Below are positions 50,249 to 61,422 of a stretch of 64,000 nt of DNA, in pieces. This DNA is from Paramecium pentaurelia (lineage: Eukaryota > Ciliophora > Oligohymenophorea > Peniculida > Parameciidae): the NCBI GenBank assembly GCA_905183005.1, contig CAJJDO010000001.1:916278-980277 (forward strand), read 5' to 3'. The translations under genes were made by a program, and so were the position numbers. The notes beneath the pieces were generated by a model that did no database searches, was not told the DNA's origin, and saw only the letters and a list, made by a program, of their open reading frames with translations. Each line of letters starts with the position of its first letter. The first letter of the stretch is position 1.

Positions 50249-52136
50249 ATGTTTATTTAATAATTTCAACAAATTATCAATTAATAGTTAGAGCTATGTA
50301 AAGTTGTTCCAATCATATTAAATCCAAAACATATATTAAGATAACTTCTTATTGTAGAAAATAAATTAGATGATGAATATATATATTAAAATTATTGTAG
50401 AAAATAAGAATTAATTATCAAAAATTTGAATGACGAGAATGCTTATGTAATTTTGAATATTTGTACATTCATAAAAATATCATTGGGTTAACACAAAGAT
50501 GTAAGTAAAGAGAAGCTTAATGAAATTGTTTTGGATCAAATAATAACAGATTCTATAAATTGTCCATAATTTAAATATCCAAGATGGCCTGAATATTTAG
50601 AATATTTTAGTAATCTATGTAAAAGCCTTATTAATCATTCTTATAAGCTAATTGAAAGTATTGTAATAGATTTAACTACTAAATCTTTTAAATGTTAAGA
50701 ATTTCATTAATATATGACTAATTTACTAGAATAAACTATGTCTGTTTTAGTAATTGAAATGAGTGACTTTGCAAAAGTGCCTAATAGCAACTTCTTATAT
50801 TGGTAATTGAAAAAATATTTTAACTCAATAATACAAAACGTTCATTTATATATAAATAGAACATCTTTTGTTTTGTAATACTTAAATGGAATTCTTAAAT
50901 GAAACACTTACTATATATCACACTTTGGCTAATGTTACAACATACCAAGTATTATAAATAGAAACATCTTAATATATAATTTCCTAATGTCATATTTCAC
51001 TTAAAGAAATAATTTTTTATAGGATTGAATTCTTAATTTTTGAAAAAGATTTAATCAAATCTATTATTAGGCATTTCTATGAGTATATTAAATTGAATCT
51101 AGGTGTATACTAAATGTCAACATTAATTTAAACATTTTAACATGCAATCCATATGCATTATACTTTCGAGTAGAATTTAAGTGTCTAAATAAATTTAGAT
51201 TCAAAATTATTCGACTAAGATGGGGATTGTTTAAAATATAAAACTTGGTTAAATTAATAAAATTCAATTCAATCCTAATAAATGTTGACAAGTACATCAG
51301 TTGTTGGAGGATCAATTGGAACAGGATTAGGTTGTCTAATTGTAGATAGTGTTGATCCTAAAATTCCATGGGAACAAAAATTAAAAAGAGCAGGATTTAG
51401 TTCAGTTGCAACTGGTTTAGTAGGAGCAGCTATGCGTATACCTGTAATTGGAACAATCTTATCTTAAGCTTTAATGTTCTATGCAATTAGATTGACCGCA
51501 AATAATAAGGTGATTAATAACAATGAGAAAATGAAGAATTTAGCACATATTGGAGTTTAAAGTTCAGTAGGCATAGGCTCAGCTGTAGTAGGATAAATAT
51601 TAATTTCAATTCCAGTACTAGGAGCAATAATAGGAGGAACCGTTGGAGGTGTTGCCATGAGTTTGTATAGTAAGTTTTTTGATCCAAAAACTAAATATTC
51701 CATTAAACATATGATTAATAATTTAATGAATAGATAACTTCAAGATGGATTATTTGTGTATGATGATTAAGTGATTAAAATTATGAAAATAAATCAGGAA
51801 CATTATTTTGGTTGTAAACCTAAAAAATTTACGGATTCAGAATGGTTAACCATTTTGATGGTTTATTTGGTTAATGAAGTTCATTATCTATCCAATCTAT
51901 AAGCATTAGAAAAAATTAAAGAACTTTAAAAGTAAATAGAAAAAAACCCAAATGATGAAACCAAATGTATTAAGTAAATTAGAGAAATTGAAGAAGATTT
52001 AGAATATCAAGAGATAATCAGGATTAAATTAGAAAAGTCTAAAAATTATATTTAAAAATAAGAAATTAATACTTTGTAAATCGCTCCTTAAATAGGAGAG
52101 TTTATAAATGGGATGATAGCTAATTTTAATTTATGA
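50249..52136 (+). CDS. Unknown protein with glycine-zipper membrane region; apparent +1 frameshift
   Basis: Frame 1 runs from ATG 50249 (MFIQQFQQIINQQLELCKVV) to TGA 50900-50902 (QYLNGILK). Frame +1 continues from there without break (LNETLTIYHTLANVTTYQVL) to TGA 52134-52136 (MIANFNL). The joint is CTT-AAA-TGA-AAC; skipping the T gives GAA-ACA in the next frame. No GT...AG intron fits. The first ~330 residues are helical. The middle has glycine-rich hydrophobic segments (SVVGGSIGTGLGCLIVDSVD; AHIGVQSSVGIGSAVVGQIL; LGAIIGGTVGGVAMSLY), as in membrane-inserting glycine zippers. The C-terminus is a charged coiled coil (KIKELQKQIEKNPNDETKC). Start is only 12 bases after the scramblase stop. Family unknown. 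It may be one frameshifted gene, two genes, or contain a sequence error. Confidence 0.55.
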
Positions 52137-52153
52137 ATTATATTAAGATTAAA

Positions 52154-52909
52154 TCAAATTAACTCACAACATGCATTTTCTCCCTCTTTTATTCCTTTAA
52201 CTAAGGAAGTAATGTAATTATTCATAGATGATGTCATAAATCTTGCTACCAAAAAATATTTGCTATAAGTATCTCTAATATATTTCATTTCAAATAGATT
52301 TCTTAAATACTTTTTTAAAGAAGGGAATGGTGTAAAATCAAAATCAACAAAAAAATAAACCAGAAATCTCTGTTATAAATCTATATTTAAATAATAAATT
52401 TACGTTAAATCTGCTATTGTTGGAGTCTTGGATCCCATAATATACTTGTAATGTCCTCCTCCTAAGAAAGTGTCTATAAAAAATTGAAGTAATTCATATA
52501 TCTCTCTAAGTCTTTCTTCCTTATTTTATGGCATTTATTTTTTCATAAATTTTGGACCAAAAAAGAAATCCATTAAATATAAAGTAAATTATTTGAAACC
52601 TGTATGATGAAAATCTAAAAAGGAATCTATTTTGCTTCTCATAGGATAATTAGGATAGAATTCTATCAAATTAAATTGAATGCAAATAAATTTCATTATT
52701 GCATGGCTTTCAAATAAACAAAAGTCTCCAAAAGTTATAGCTGGTAGACTCTAATTTGGATTTATAATTTTATAAGGAGGTCTTATATTCTATCCCCCTT
52801 ATATATCAATATCCTTTTCAGTATAAGATATTTATGCCAAATTTAACAAGGATTTTACTGCTTTAGAGGGGGGGAGATACAAAATTAAAGTATAAAGTTA
52901 ATTTTTCAT
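52154..52909 (-). CDS. Theta-class-like glutathione S-transferase (possible frameshift)
   Basis: ATG 52907-52909 (MKNQLYTLILYLPPSKAVKS). GST N-domain: ISYTEKDIDIQGG, INPNQSLPAITFGDFCLFES followed by HAIMKFI. C-domain: KTPTIADLT, the conserved ADL helix region. By comparison with the two neighbouring GSTs, a 23-nt intron should be removed after ADLT, giving FITEISGLFF; the downstream frame (VDFDFTPFPSLKKYL) is then off by one at a run of seven A/T near 52349-52355. Reading through both gives an open frame, so the defect is hidden. The C-terminus GENACCELI-TGA (52154-52156) has a CaaX-like end. Detoxification or peroxide/dehalogenase-type chemistry is the family role. Confidence 0.72.
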
Positions 52910-54380
52910 TACATTTTACAATTTCTTGGATTTAAGTAATTTGTAAAGCAAACTTACTAATTTTTTAGCTTTATAAAAATTGGAAGTATTCACTATGAGA
53001 TTTCTTCATTTCAGTCATTTGAAATACTCTTTAGATATAAGTATCCAAACCTAATATATATTCAAAAGGAATGTCTGTAATAAATAATTGAGCTAAATCA
53101 CAACAAACTCTAATGTCTGCCAAAGTAGGAATTGAAGATCCATTTATGAAAGCCCAATTACCTTTATTTAAAAATACCTTCACAAAGAACTCAAGAGTAA
53201 CTTTAATATCTTTTAATTATTAAACTTTATTAGAAGGTATTGGCAATTTCATAAGAGCAGGACCAATGAAACAAGAAAAGGCATATTTAGTAAGAAATTG
53301 CATTTCATTTATATGAAAGTCAAAATATTAATCAACTTGTGCTTTGGCTTCAAAATTGAATGGGTAAAGTTTATATAATTTAAATTTTTGAGCCACATAC
53401 TTCATAATAGCACCACTTTCAAATAAACATAAATTGCCATCTTAAATAGCTGGGAGAGATTCATTAGGATTAATAGCTTAATATTCAAGAGTTTTATTTT
53501 CCCCTTTCTAAATATAGATAATTTTTTCTTTATATTCTATTCCACTGTATAACAATATAGTTCTAGCGGCTCTGGAGGGAGATGAGAAAGGATGATGATA
53601 TAAATTGATTTGCCAATTTTATCTTTTATCAATTCCGCTGATGATATAAGATATAGAATCATTAGGTTTAGTATTTTAAATCATATCCAAATATTCAGCA
53701 TATGCTTCTCTTATTTCTGGAATTGAGAACATTTCTTATAGATAGTTTCTAATTTTTGGAAATTGATTGAAATCTAAGTTTGTCAAAAGTAGTTGGGTCA
53801 AATCAGCAATACATCTTCCAATATATTATATAAGTACTTTAAATCAGCTATTGTTATTGATGGTTGATTTTATATGTATCTTCCCTAAAAAAAAATGGAT
53901 TCAAAGAATTTAAGAGTCTCAATTGTATCTTGATACATTTATTCTTTATTTTATGGAATGGGTTTTTTCATCAACATTGGAAATAGGTAACATTAATTTG
54001 TATATGTTTCTATAACATTTAATCCTGTTTAACTCCAATCTAAATAACAGTCAACTCTTGCTCTGTTTTGGATATCCTTATTATTTAGTAATTTCTAATA
54101 CTTTTGGATAAAATTATGTCAATTTCTTTTTTGATGCTAGATATTTTAGTATTGCATGGCTTTCAAAAAGTTTTAATGATCCATCAATCAATACTGGCAA
54201 ATATTAATTTGGATTGATGTATTAATATTCAGGAGTTTTGTGTTCTACTTTCATTAAATCAACAATCTTTCCTTAAAATATAACCTTTGACAAGAGAAGT
54301 AATGAACGGACTGCTCTGGAAGGGGGGGATGAAGGAGAAAAGTATAATATTAAAGACATAATTAATAGTAATCTATTCAT
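52906..54380 (-). CDS. Fusion of two glutathione S-transferase domains in tandem
   Basis: ATG 54378-54380 (MNRLLLIMSLILYFSPSSPP). First GST: PPSRAVRSLLLLSKVIFQGK, INPNQYLPVLIDGSLKLFES, then ITIADLKCIADLTQLLLTNL and FPKIRNYLQEMFSIPEIREA. Without any TGA or any GT dinucleotide in the linker (NTKPNDSISYIISGIDKRQN), it continues into a second GST: NLYHHPFSSPSRAARTILLY, INPNESLPAIQDGNLCLFES, IPTLADIRVCCDLAQLFITD. In the first domain a 25-nt intron after FYPK and a 23-nt intron after ADLK are required. The likely end is QSQKISKNCKMQ-TGA (52906-52908) after a 29-nt intron, and that TGA overlaps the ATG of the next GST. The fused length is ~460 residues, twice a normal GST. The right part is repeated artefactually at 54896-55593. 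Confidence 0.75.
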
Positions 54381-54513
54381 AGTTCTTAGCTTTCATTAAT
54401 TGATATTGGAATTTAGAACATCCATAAAGATTTGATAAAATAATTGTAAATAATATATTTTTGTATTTAATTAATCATAATTATTTATTAGATGAATTAC
54501 ATTGTTATAATTA

Positions 54514-54894
54514 TCATTTTCCATTATTTGAAAAACCTATTTCTAACATTAAGGTCTTGAATCCATTTAAAAAGTTTTTAATGAATTCACTACAGATTTC
54601 CAAAGGAACAAACTCATCTAATTCTTCTTGATCTAAAGACATCAGCCCTGCTTCTTCTCCTGCTTATTATAATAGATCAACAAATTACTAAATATCAATA
54701 TTTGACATGATTTTAGTATTAGATAACTATATTGTATTAATATATAGTACTTCATAAAGTATTTATACAGTTTCTAGTTTAATAAACTGATGACTTTAAT
54801 ATGTAATAACAGTATCATTGGTAGTCAAAAGACGTATAAACCATTCAGTAACATGATCAATGCCATTTTTGCAAATTTGATCCCATAACATAGA
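54514..54894 (-). pseudogene. Duplicate 3' fragment of the EF-hand-like gene (artefactual copy)
   Basis: Same sequence as 55727-56107, the last ~127 codons of the MGN protein, cut at the N at 54895. No substitutions relative to the full copy, as expected for an assembly duplicate. Confidence 0.8.
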
Positions 54895-54895
54895 N

Positions 54896-55593
54896 ATATC
54901 CAAATATTCAGCATATGCTTCTCTTATTTCTGGAATTGAGAACATTTCTTATAGATAGTTTCTAATTTTTGGAAATTGATTGAAATCTAAGTTTGTCAAA
55001 AGTAGTTGGGTCAAATCAGCAATACATCTTCCAATATATTATATAAGTACTTTAAATCAGCTATTGTTATTGATGGTTGATTTTATATGTATCTTCCCTA
55101 AAAAAAAATGGATTCAAAGAATTTAAGAGTCTCAATTGTATCTTGATACATTTATTCTTTATTTTATGGAATGGGTTTTTTCATCAACATTGGAAATAGG
55201 TAACATTAATTTGTATATGTTTCTATAACATTTAATCCTGTTTAACTCCAATCTAAATAACAGTCAACTCTTGCTCTGTTTTGGATATCCTTATTATTTA
55301 GTAATTTCTAATACTTTTGGATAAAATTATGTCAATTTCTTTTTTGATGCTAGATATTTTAGTATTGCATGGCTTTCAAAAAGTTTTAATGATCCATCAA
55401 TCAATACTGGCAAATATTAATTTGGATTGATGTATTAATATTCAGGAGTTTTGTGTTCTACTTTCATTAAATCAACAATCTTTCCTTAAAATATAACCTT
55501 TGACAAGAGAAGTAATGAACGGACTGCTCTGGAAGGGGGGGATGAAGGAGAAAAGTATAATATTAAAGACATAATTAATAGTAATCTATTCAT
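54896..55593 (-). pseudogene. Duplicate fragment of the first GST domain (artefactual copy)
   Basis: Same sequence as 53683-54380, carrying the start and nearly all of the first GST domain but cut at the N before the linker. It is identical to the full gene and therefore probably not a separate locus. Confidence 0.8.
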
Positions 55594-55726
55594 AGTTCTT
55601 AGCTTTCATTAATTGATATTGGAATTTAGAACATCCATAAAGATTTGATAAAATAATTGTAAATAATATATTTTTGTATTTAATTAATCATAATTATTTA
55701 TTAGATGAATTACATTGTTATAATTA

Positions 55727-56404
55727 TCATTTTCCATTATTTGAAAAACCTATTTCTAACATTAAGGTCTTGAATCCATTTAAAAAGTTTTTAATGAATT
55801 CACTACAGATTTCCAAAGGAACAAACTCATCTAATTCTTCTTGATCTAAAGACATCAGCCCTGCTTCTTCTCCTGCTTATTATAATAGATCAACAAATTA
55901 CTAAATATCAATATTTGACATGATTTTAGTATTAGATAACTATATTGTATTAATATATAGTACTTCATAAAGTATTTATACAGTTTCTAGTTTAATAAAC
56001 TGATGACTTTAATATGTAATAACAGTATCATTGGTAGTCAAAAGACGTATAAACCATTCAGTAACATGATCAATGCCATTTTTGCAAATTTGATCCCATA
56101 ACATAGATGTACACAATCCTTGAAGTTAAGATTAAAATTCATAAGCTTAAACATTTTTGAGATTTCTTCCACAATATTAAGCAAAGTGAAATAATTAATC
56201 TATTGTGATTAAACCTGTATGCTTGCTATCTAACACATATAGAGTTCCAAGATGGGCAAATGTTAATGGATTATTTTCTGGATGTTGGAGTTTTAAGACT
56301 TCAGAAATTTTGAGATGTTGTCTTTGATTATCACTTTTAACTCTATCAAACTCTGATTTTATGAAGGTCTTAATACCATTATCGATTGTATTCTAATTAC
56401 CCAT
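55727..56404 (-). CDS. MGN-start protein with an EF-hand-like loop, 225 aa
   Basis: ATG 56402-56404 (MGNQNTIDNGIKTFIKSEFD). Gly at position 2 with Asn3 fits N-myristoylation. Residues ~60-80, LYVLDSKHTGLITIDQLFHF, match an EF-hand loop (D-x-K-x-T-G-x-I-x-x-x-x), the rest of the protein being helical (MLWDQICKNGIDHVTEWFIR, then an acidic LMSLDQEELDEFVPLEICS). It ends IGFSNNGK-TGA (55727-55729). No intron is needed. A calcium-binding, membrane-tethered adaptor is a reasonable inference; only one loop is clear. It starts 2 bases after the stop of the upstream gene on the same strand. Confidence 0.72.
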
Positions 56405-56406
56405 AT

Positions 56407-56970
56407 TCAATTAAATTATTTGAATTCATCAATCAATTATAATTATAATTCTCTCAATTCATTTACTCTCTATTGATTGTCCTATATGTCTACTTTCAAT
56501 CTTTCGTTCTCCTCTATGATTGCATTATAATCAGATTGCAAACTCTCTTATTCTAATTACAACTAATTTAATTAGCCTAATAATTCTTCATGGGAATGCT
56601 ATTCTATTTTATGTTATAAATGTGTGACTTTATCAGCATAATAATCTATCTCATCAATGTATTCATCAATAATTTAGGTAGGTTAAATGGATGATTATTA
56701 ATTATTCATTTTTTAATCTTTGTTTGTATTAATATTAGGATTCTAATTTGAGTTTCTACCTTTATTTTAAACAGTTGTATTATTATTAATTGATTTCTTT
56801 TAAGATTATGCTATAGATTGCTTACTTTTCTTTTCATTACAATATTTATTATATAATGTATTGAATGTGTCATCTGATTATTTTTAAGAATGATTATTAG
56901 TTATTTCTTAATACAGCATTTTTAATTATTCATATTTTCTAATAATCTATTCCATATTTGATAGATTCAT
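56407..56970 (-). CDS. Small coiled-coil protein, ~187 aa
   Basis: ATG 56968-56970 (MNLSNMEQIIRKYEQLKMLY), with a second in-frame ATG at 56953-56955. A low-complexity N/Q/S/K region (KGRNSNQNPNINTNKDQKMN) precedes a coiled coil (EEYIDEIDYYADKVTHLQ-type segment, then LQSDYNAIIEENERLKVDIQ and RVNELRELQLQLIDEF). It ends FKQFN-TGA (56407-56409). No intron. The next gene's ATG follows after 2 bases, so the two could be pieces of one gene joined by a splice or frameshift I cannot see. Confidence 0.65.
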
Positions 56971-57638
56971 ATTTGTAATCTAATAAATTTATATATTATT
57001 GATACTGCCAATCTTTCCAAATAAAACAATTCTATCTCTTTTGCATGTTATTTTTAATATTTTTACAAATCTTGTGTCCAATAATCAATTTATTTTAACA
57101 ATTCGAATTTTGCTTCGTTAATCATATAAATTTTATAATAAAATATATTTTATAATTGTCAATAATTTTATATAAATTTCTCAATAATTAAATATTGATT
57201 TATGTAATTCATCAAAAGTTATAAATATATTTATGATATTAAAAAATATTATTATATTATTTTTTAAATTCTAGAAATCCATTTATTCACTAATAATTTA
57301 AATTTTATTATATAAACAATAAAAATAAGAGATAAAAATAACTAGAAATTATTAAATTTTATTAAAATAGTGTATGTAATCAAATAATTCTATCTGAAAA
57401 CATTTTCTATGAAGATTGATATATCTTTTGTAAGTGATTAAGAAATTTATTGTAATAATGTTATTGAATTAATATTAAAGGGTTATTCTTATTTTCAGTA
57501 TATTATATTTGAGAATTATGATAAGCTAAAATAAAGATATTTATGGATTGTATTGAATTTAGTTATTCAATAATTAATCTTATTTAAATCTTATTTTATT
57601 ATAAAGAAGAGTGAATTGAAATTTAATTGATGAATATT
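56971..57638. other. Intergenic, AT-rich
   Basis: About 670 very AT-rich bases between two minus-strand genes. No coding frame, RNA or repeat stands out. Confidence 0.5.
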
Positions 57639-60600
57639 TCAAAAATATGCAAGCAAAAATATATTAATCAGATATATTAAACCTTAAGAATTTTATGCTT
57701 TTTCAGTTTAGTTAAAATTTTTATTGGTAAATGTATTTGTGCTTGAATTTGTATTTGTATCTGTGTTAGTATTATTTATTTCTGTGTTTGTATTATTTAC
57801 TTCTTCATTTACTTCTGTGGTTGTGTCATTTGTTTCTGTGTTTGTATTATCTACTTCTTCATTTGTTTCTGTGGTTGTGTCATTTGTTTCTGTGTTTGTA
57901 TCATTTGTTTCTGTGCTTGTATCATTTGTTTCTGTGTTTGTATCATTCGTTTCTGTGTTTGTATCATTCGTTTCTGTGTTTGTATCATTAGTTTCTGTGT
58001 TTGTATCATTCGTTTCTGTGTTTGTATCATTAGTTTCTGTAGTTGTATTATTTGTATTTGATTCAGTGATTGGATCATTAGTTGTATCTACGTTTGTATT
58101 TGTATTATTATTATTTTAAGTATCAGATGAATTAGCATCAGTATTTGTTGAATTAGAGGTAGAATTATTAGATGCGGAATTTGAAATTGGTAATTTACCT
58201 GTAAGTAGATCAATCAATTGATAATTATCACAAAACGATCCTCTTAAAACATAACCTAGTTTACATGATGTACATTAATTATAATTTGTACATGTCAAAC
58301 AATTCTAAGATTATAAGAAATAATTAATACAGCTGGACATCCAACACAATACTTAATATTTTCGTATACATAAGTAGAATCTGGACATTGGTCTAAACAA
58401 CTACCTTTGTATCTATATTTGGTACATTCTACACTACAATCATCTGATGAGTATCCTACCATACAAACACACTTTAATATTTAAATAATGGAATACTTCT
58501 TTATTCATACAGAACCCTTTTGAACTACAAAGATTAGGACATCCATCTCTATTTTAACAAAATTATGAAGAATTTGAAGGACATGTAATATTTCCATAAT
58601 AAGATTCAGGAAGTTTGATATTTTCTTCTTTTGAACAATCAAATTCTTATCCTTCAATAACAAGTGATAATTTATTGTTTAGATCACATTTATATTAGAT
58701 GCAAGAGAATTTTGAATAAGTTTCTTTTTTTGAAACAGATCCAGAAATACACATACTATCAAATCCAAAATGTTAAATAAATTCAGATGATTTTTAAGCT
58801 TCAATATTATCAGGATCTCTGCAATCAAAGCCAGAATTAATGTAAAAATACCTACAAGGTCCTGATAATTTTTCTGAAGTACATTTTGAAACACCTGTTT
58901 TATAAAATGAACAACCCTAAGAATTATCTTCAGTGCAAAATTCTGAAAAACTGCCTCCATTACATTTTTTTTCTGCAAATTCACATCCTTAATTTTTACC
59001 CCACATTGATTAATCAGGTGAATAATCTGCTATTCTATAAAATCTAAAATATTAATAATAAATTATTACCCTGTATCTTACAATAATTCAAATGTAAAAT
59101 CTGTAATTAAAAAGTTTCCTGTCATATCTGAACCTGTCATTATTTCATTATAAAAGAGACTTCTTTCAAAATGAGATCCTCTAGTTCCAGATCCTCCATT
59201 ATCTTCCATTTATACTCCTTTTAATGTTGTACAATTAAAATGATATTATGCAAAATTAGTTATTCTTGGTGTTGACAAATAAGTAACATATGATTATTCA
59301 TAAGTAGTTGAAGTATTATAACTTTCTCCTGTGAATGAATCATAATAACTTAAGAAGTAATCATCTATAAAACCTAATCCATGAATGAATTCATGAACTG
59401 CTATCTCAACATTAGTTTCAAATACTGAATTAGTCATTGATTCCAATTCTGTATAAAATATATTCCAAGAAACCAATCCAAATATTGGTCTTAATGTTAC
59501 NAGTTGTATTATTTGTATTTGATTCAGTGATTGGATCATTAGTTGTATCTACGTTTGTATTTGTATTATTATTATTTTAAGTATCAGATGAATTAGCATC
59601 AGTATTTGTTGAATTAGAGGTAGAATTATTAGATGCGGAATTTGAAATTGGTAATTTACCTGTAAGTAGATCAATCAATTGATAATTATCACAAAACGAT
59701 CCTCTTAAAACATAACCTAGTTTACATGATGTACATTAATTATAATTTGTACATGTCAAACAATTCTAAGATTATAAGAAATAATTAATACAGCTGGACA
59801 TCCAACACAATACTTAATATTTTCGTATACATAAGTAGAATCTGGACATTGGTCTAAACAACTACCTTTGTATCTATATTTGGTACATTCTACACTACAA
59901 TCATCTGATGAGTATCCTACCATACAAACACACTTTAATATTTAAATAATGGAATACTTCTTTATTCATACAGAACCCTTTTGAACTACAAAGATTAGGA
60001 CATCCATCTCTATTTTAACAAAATTATGAAGAATTTGAAGGACATGTAATATTTCCATAATAAGATTCAGGAAGTTTGATATTTTCTTCTTTTGAACAAT
60101 CAAATTCTTATCCTTCAATAACAAGTGATAATTTATTGTTTAGATCACATTTATATTAGATGCAAGAGAATTTTGAATAAGTTTCTTTTTTTGAAACAGA
60201 TCCAGAAATACACATACTATCAAATCCAAAATGTTAAATAAATTCAGATGATTTTTAAGCTTCAATATTATCAGGATCTCTGCAATCAAAGCCAGAATTA
60301 ATGTAAAAATACCTACAAGGTCCTGATAATTTTTCTGAAGTACATTTTGAAACACCTGTTTTATAAAATGAACAACCCTAAGAATTATCTTCAGTGCAAA
60401 ATTCTGAAAAACTGCCTCCATTACATTTTTTTTCTGCAAATTCACATCCTTAATTTTTACCCCACATTGATTAATCAGGTGAATAATCTGCTATTCTATA
60501 AAATCTAAAATATTAATAATAAATTATTACCCTGTATCTTACAATAATTCAAATGTAAAATCTGTAATTAAAAAGTTTCCTGTCATATCTGAACCTGTCA

Positions 60601-61422
60601 TTATTTCATTATAAAAGAGACTTCTTTCAAAATGAGATCCTCTAGTTCCAGATCCTCCATTATCTTCCATTTATACTCCTTTTAATGTTGTACAATTAAA
60701 ATGATATTATGCAAAATTAGTTATTCTTGGTGTTGACAAATAAGTAACATATGATTATTCATAAGTAGTTGAAGTATTATAACTTTCTCCTGTGAATGAA
60801 TCATAATAACTTAAGAAGTAATCATCTATAAAACCTAATCCATGAATGAATTCATGAACTGCTATCTCAACATTAGTTTCAAATACTGAATTAGTCATTG
60901 ATTCCAATTCTGTATAAAATATATTCCAAGAAACCAATCCAAATATTGGTCTTAATGTTACTTCATCAAAAATTGCAGGACCACAATAAGCTAAATAAGA
61001 TGCGAAAAATGAATTCTCAAGATTAATAAATAAAACCTACTATAAATTATATAGTATACCAAATCTGCATCATATTCTTTATTTTACAATTCTTAACTTA
61101 TAGTAAATCCAAATATTTAATCAGGATAACTACTTTTATAAGTAATCTTAGAATTAGTTCTTTGTACTAATAAATATCTTTAAAAAAGGGTGGTTGTTAT
61201 ATCTAGAACCTTTTTTAAAAATGTCATTGCTTTGGAATCATATGTGCTTTATAAGAATTCATAATGAATTCTTATTGGTTCCCATGGTAAAGATGTTATA
61301 TTTGGTTTACTCTCTTCTAATTTTCGTTTTGAACCTTCTGCTAATTTATAATTCAATTTGGCTTCGCCACTAATGCAAGAATACATTAGAAAGGATAGCA
61401 AATACAATAACAATTATTTCAT
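57639..61422 (-). CDS. Leishmanolysin-like metalloprotease (M8) with Thr/Asn repeat stalk
   Basis: Signal peptide MKQLLLYLLSFLMYSCISGE at ATG 61420-61422. Zinc site HEFIHGLGF in VEIAVHEFIHGLGFIDDYFL; GSHFERSLFYNEIMTGSDMT supplies the third His and Met turn. Cysteine-rich EGF-like region (CPNLCSSKGFCM, CVCMVGYSSDDC) follows. Then comes a T/N/E/D stalk of TETNDTN heptads encoded by a 21-nt minisatellite, ending in GLIYLINIFLLAYF-TGA (57639-57641), a GPI-type signal. At least four micro-introns are needed, among them 26-nt ones after ELLQDTG and after VGCPA and one of 25 nt after MNKE. The stretch 58041-60961 contains an artefactual 1460-nt duplication around N59501, so the true gene is ~2.3 kb. 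Paralogue of 27544-29283. Confidence 0.88.
57770..58060 (-). repeat. 21-nt coding minisatellite (TETNDTN repeats)
   Basis: Tandem units of about 21 nt (plus-strand core tttctgtgtttgtatcatt plus two variable bases) repeat roughly a dozen times with small changes. On the minus strand they encode T-E-T-N-D-T-N heptads of the M8 stalk. Period is a multiple of three, so copy-number changes keep the frame. Confidence 0.85.
58041..60961. repeat. Direct duplication of 1460 nt around a single N (probable assembly artefact)
   Basis: 58041-59500 and 59502-60961 appear identical with N at 59501, inside the M8 protease gene. The left copy ends in mid-catalytic domain and the right one restarts in the stalk, which cannot be a working gene order. 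Confidence 0.85.

Larger units (their letters stand above)
53683..56107. repeat. Direct duplication of 1212 nt around a single N (probable assembly artefact)
   Basis: 53683-54894 and 54896-56107 look identical, N at 54895. The block spans the first GST domain and the 3' part of the EF-hand-like gene, so a truncated copy of each appears. Confidence 0.85.

Noticed and set aside
57724..58119. Plus-strand ORF rich in V, F, S (hydrophobic repeat protein).
   Set aside because: It is the antisense of the TETNDTN minisatellite in the M8 gene and has no independent support.
58679..60937. Two identical sets of standard-code ORFs suggesting tandem M8 protease genes.
   Set aside because: They lie in the two identical 1460-nt blocks around N59501, so they are one gene assembled twice.
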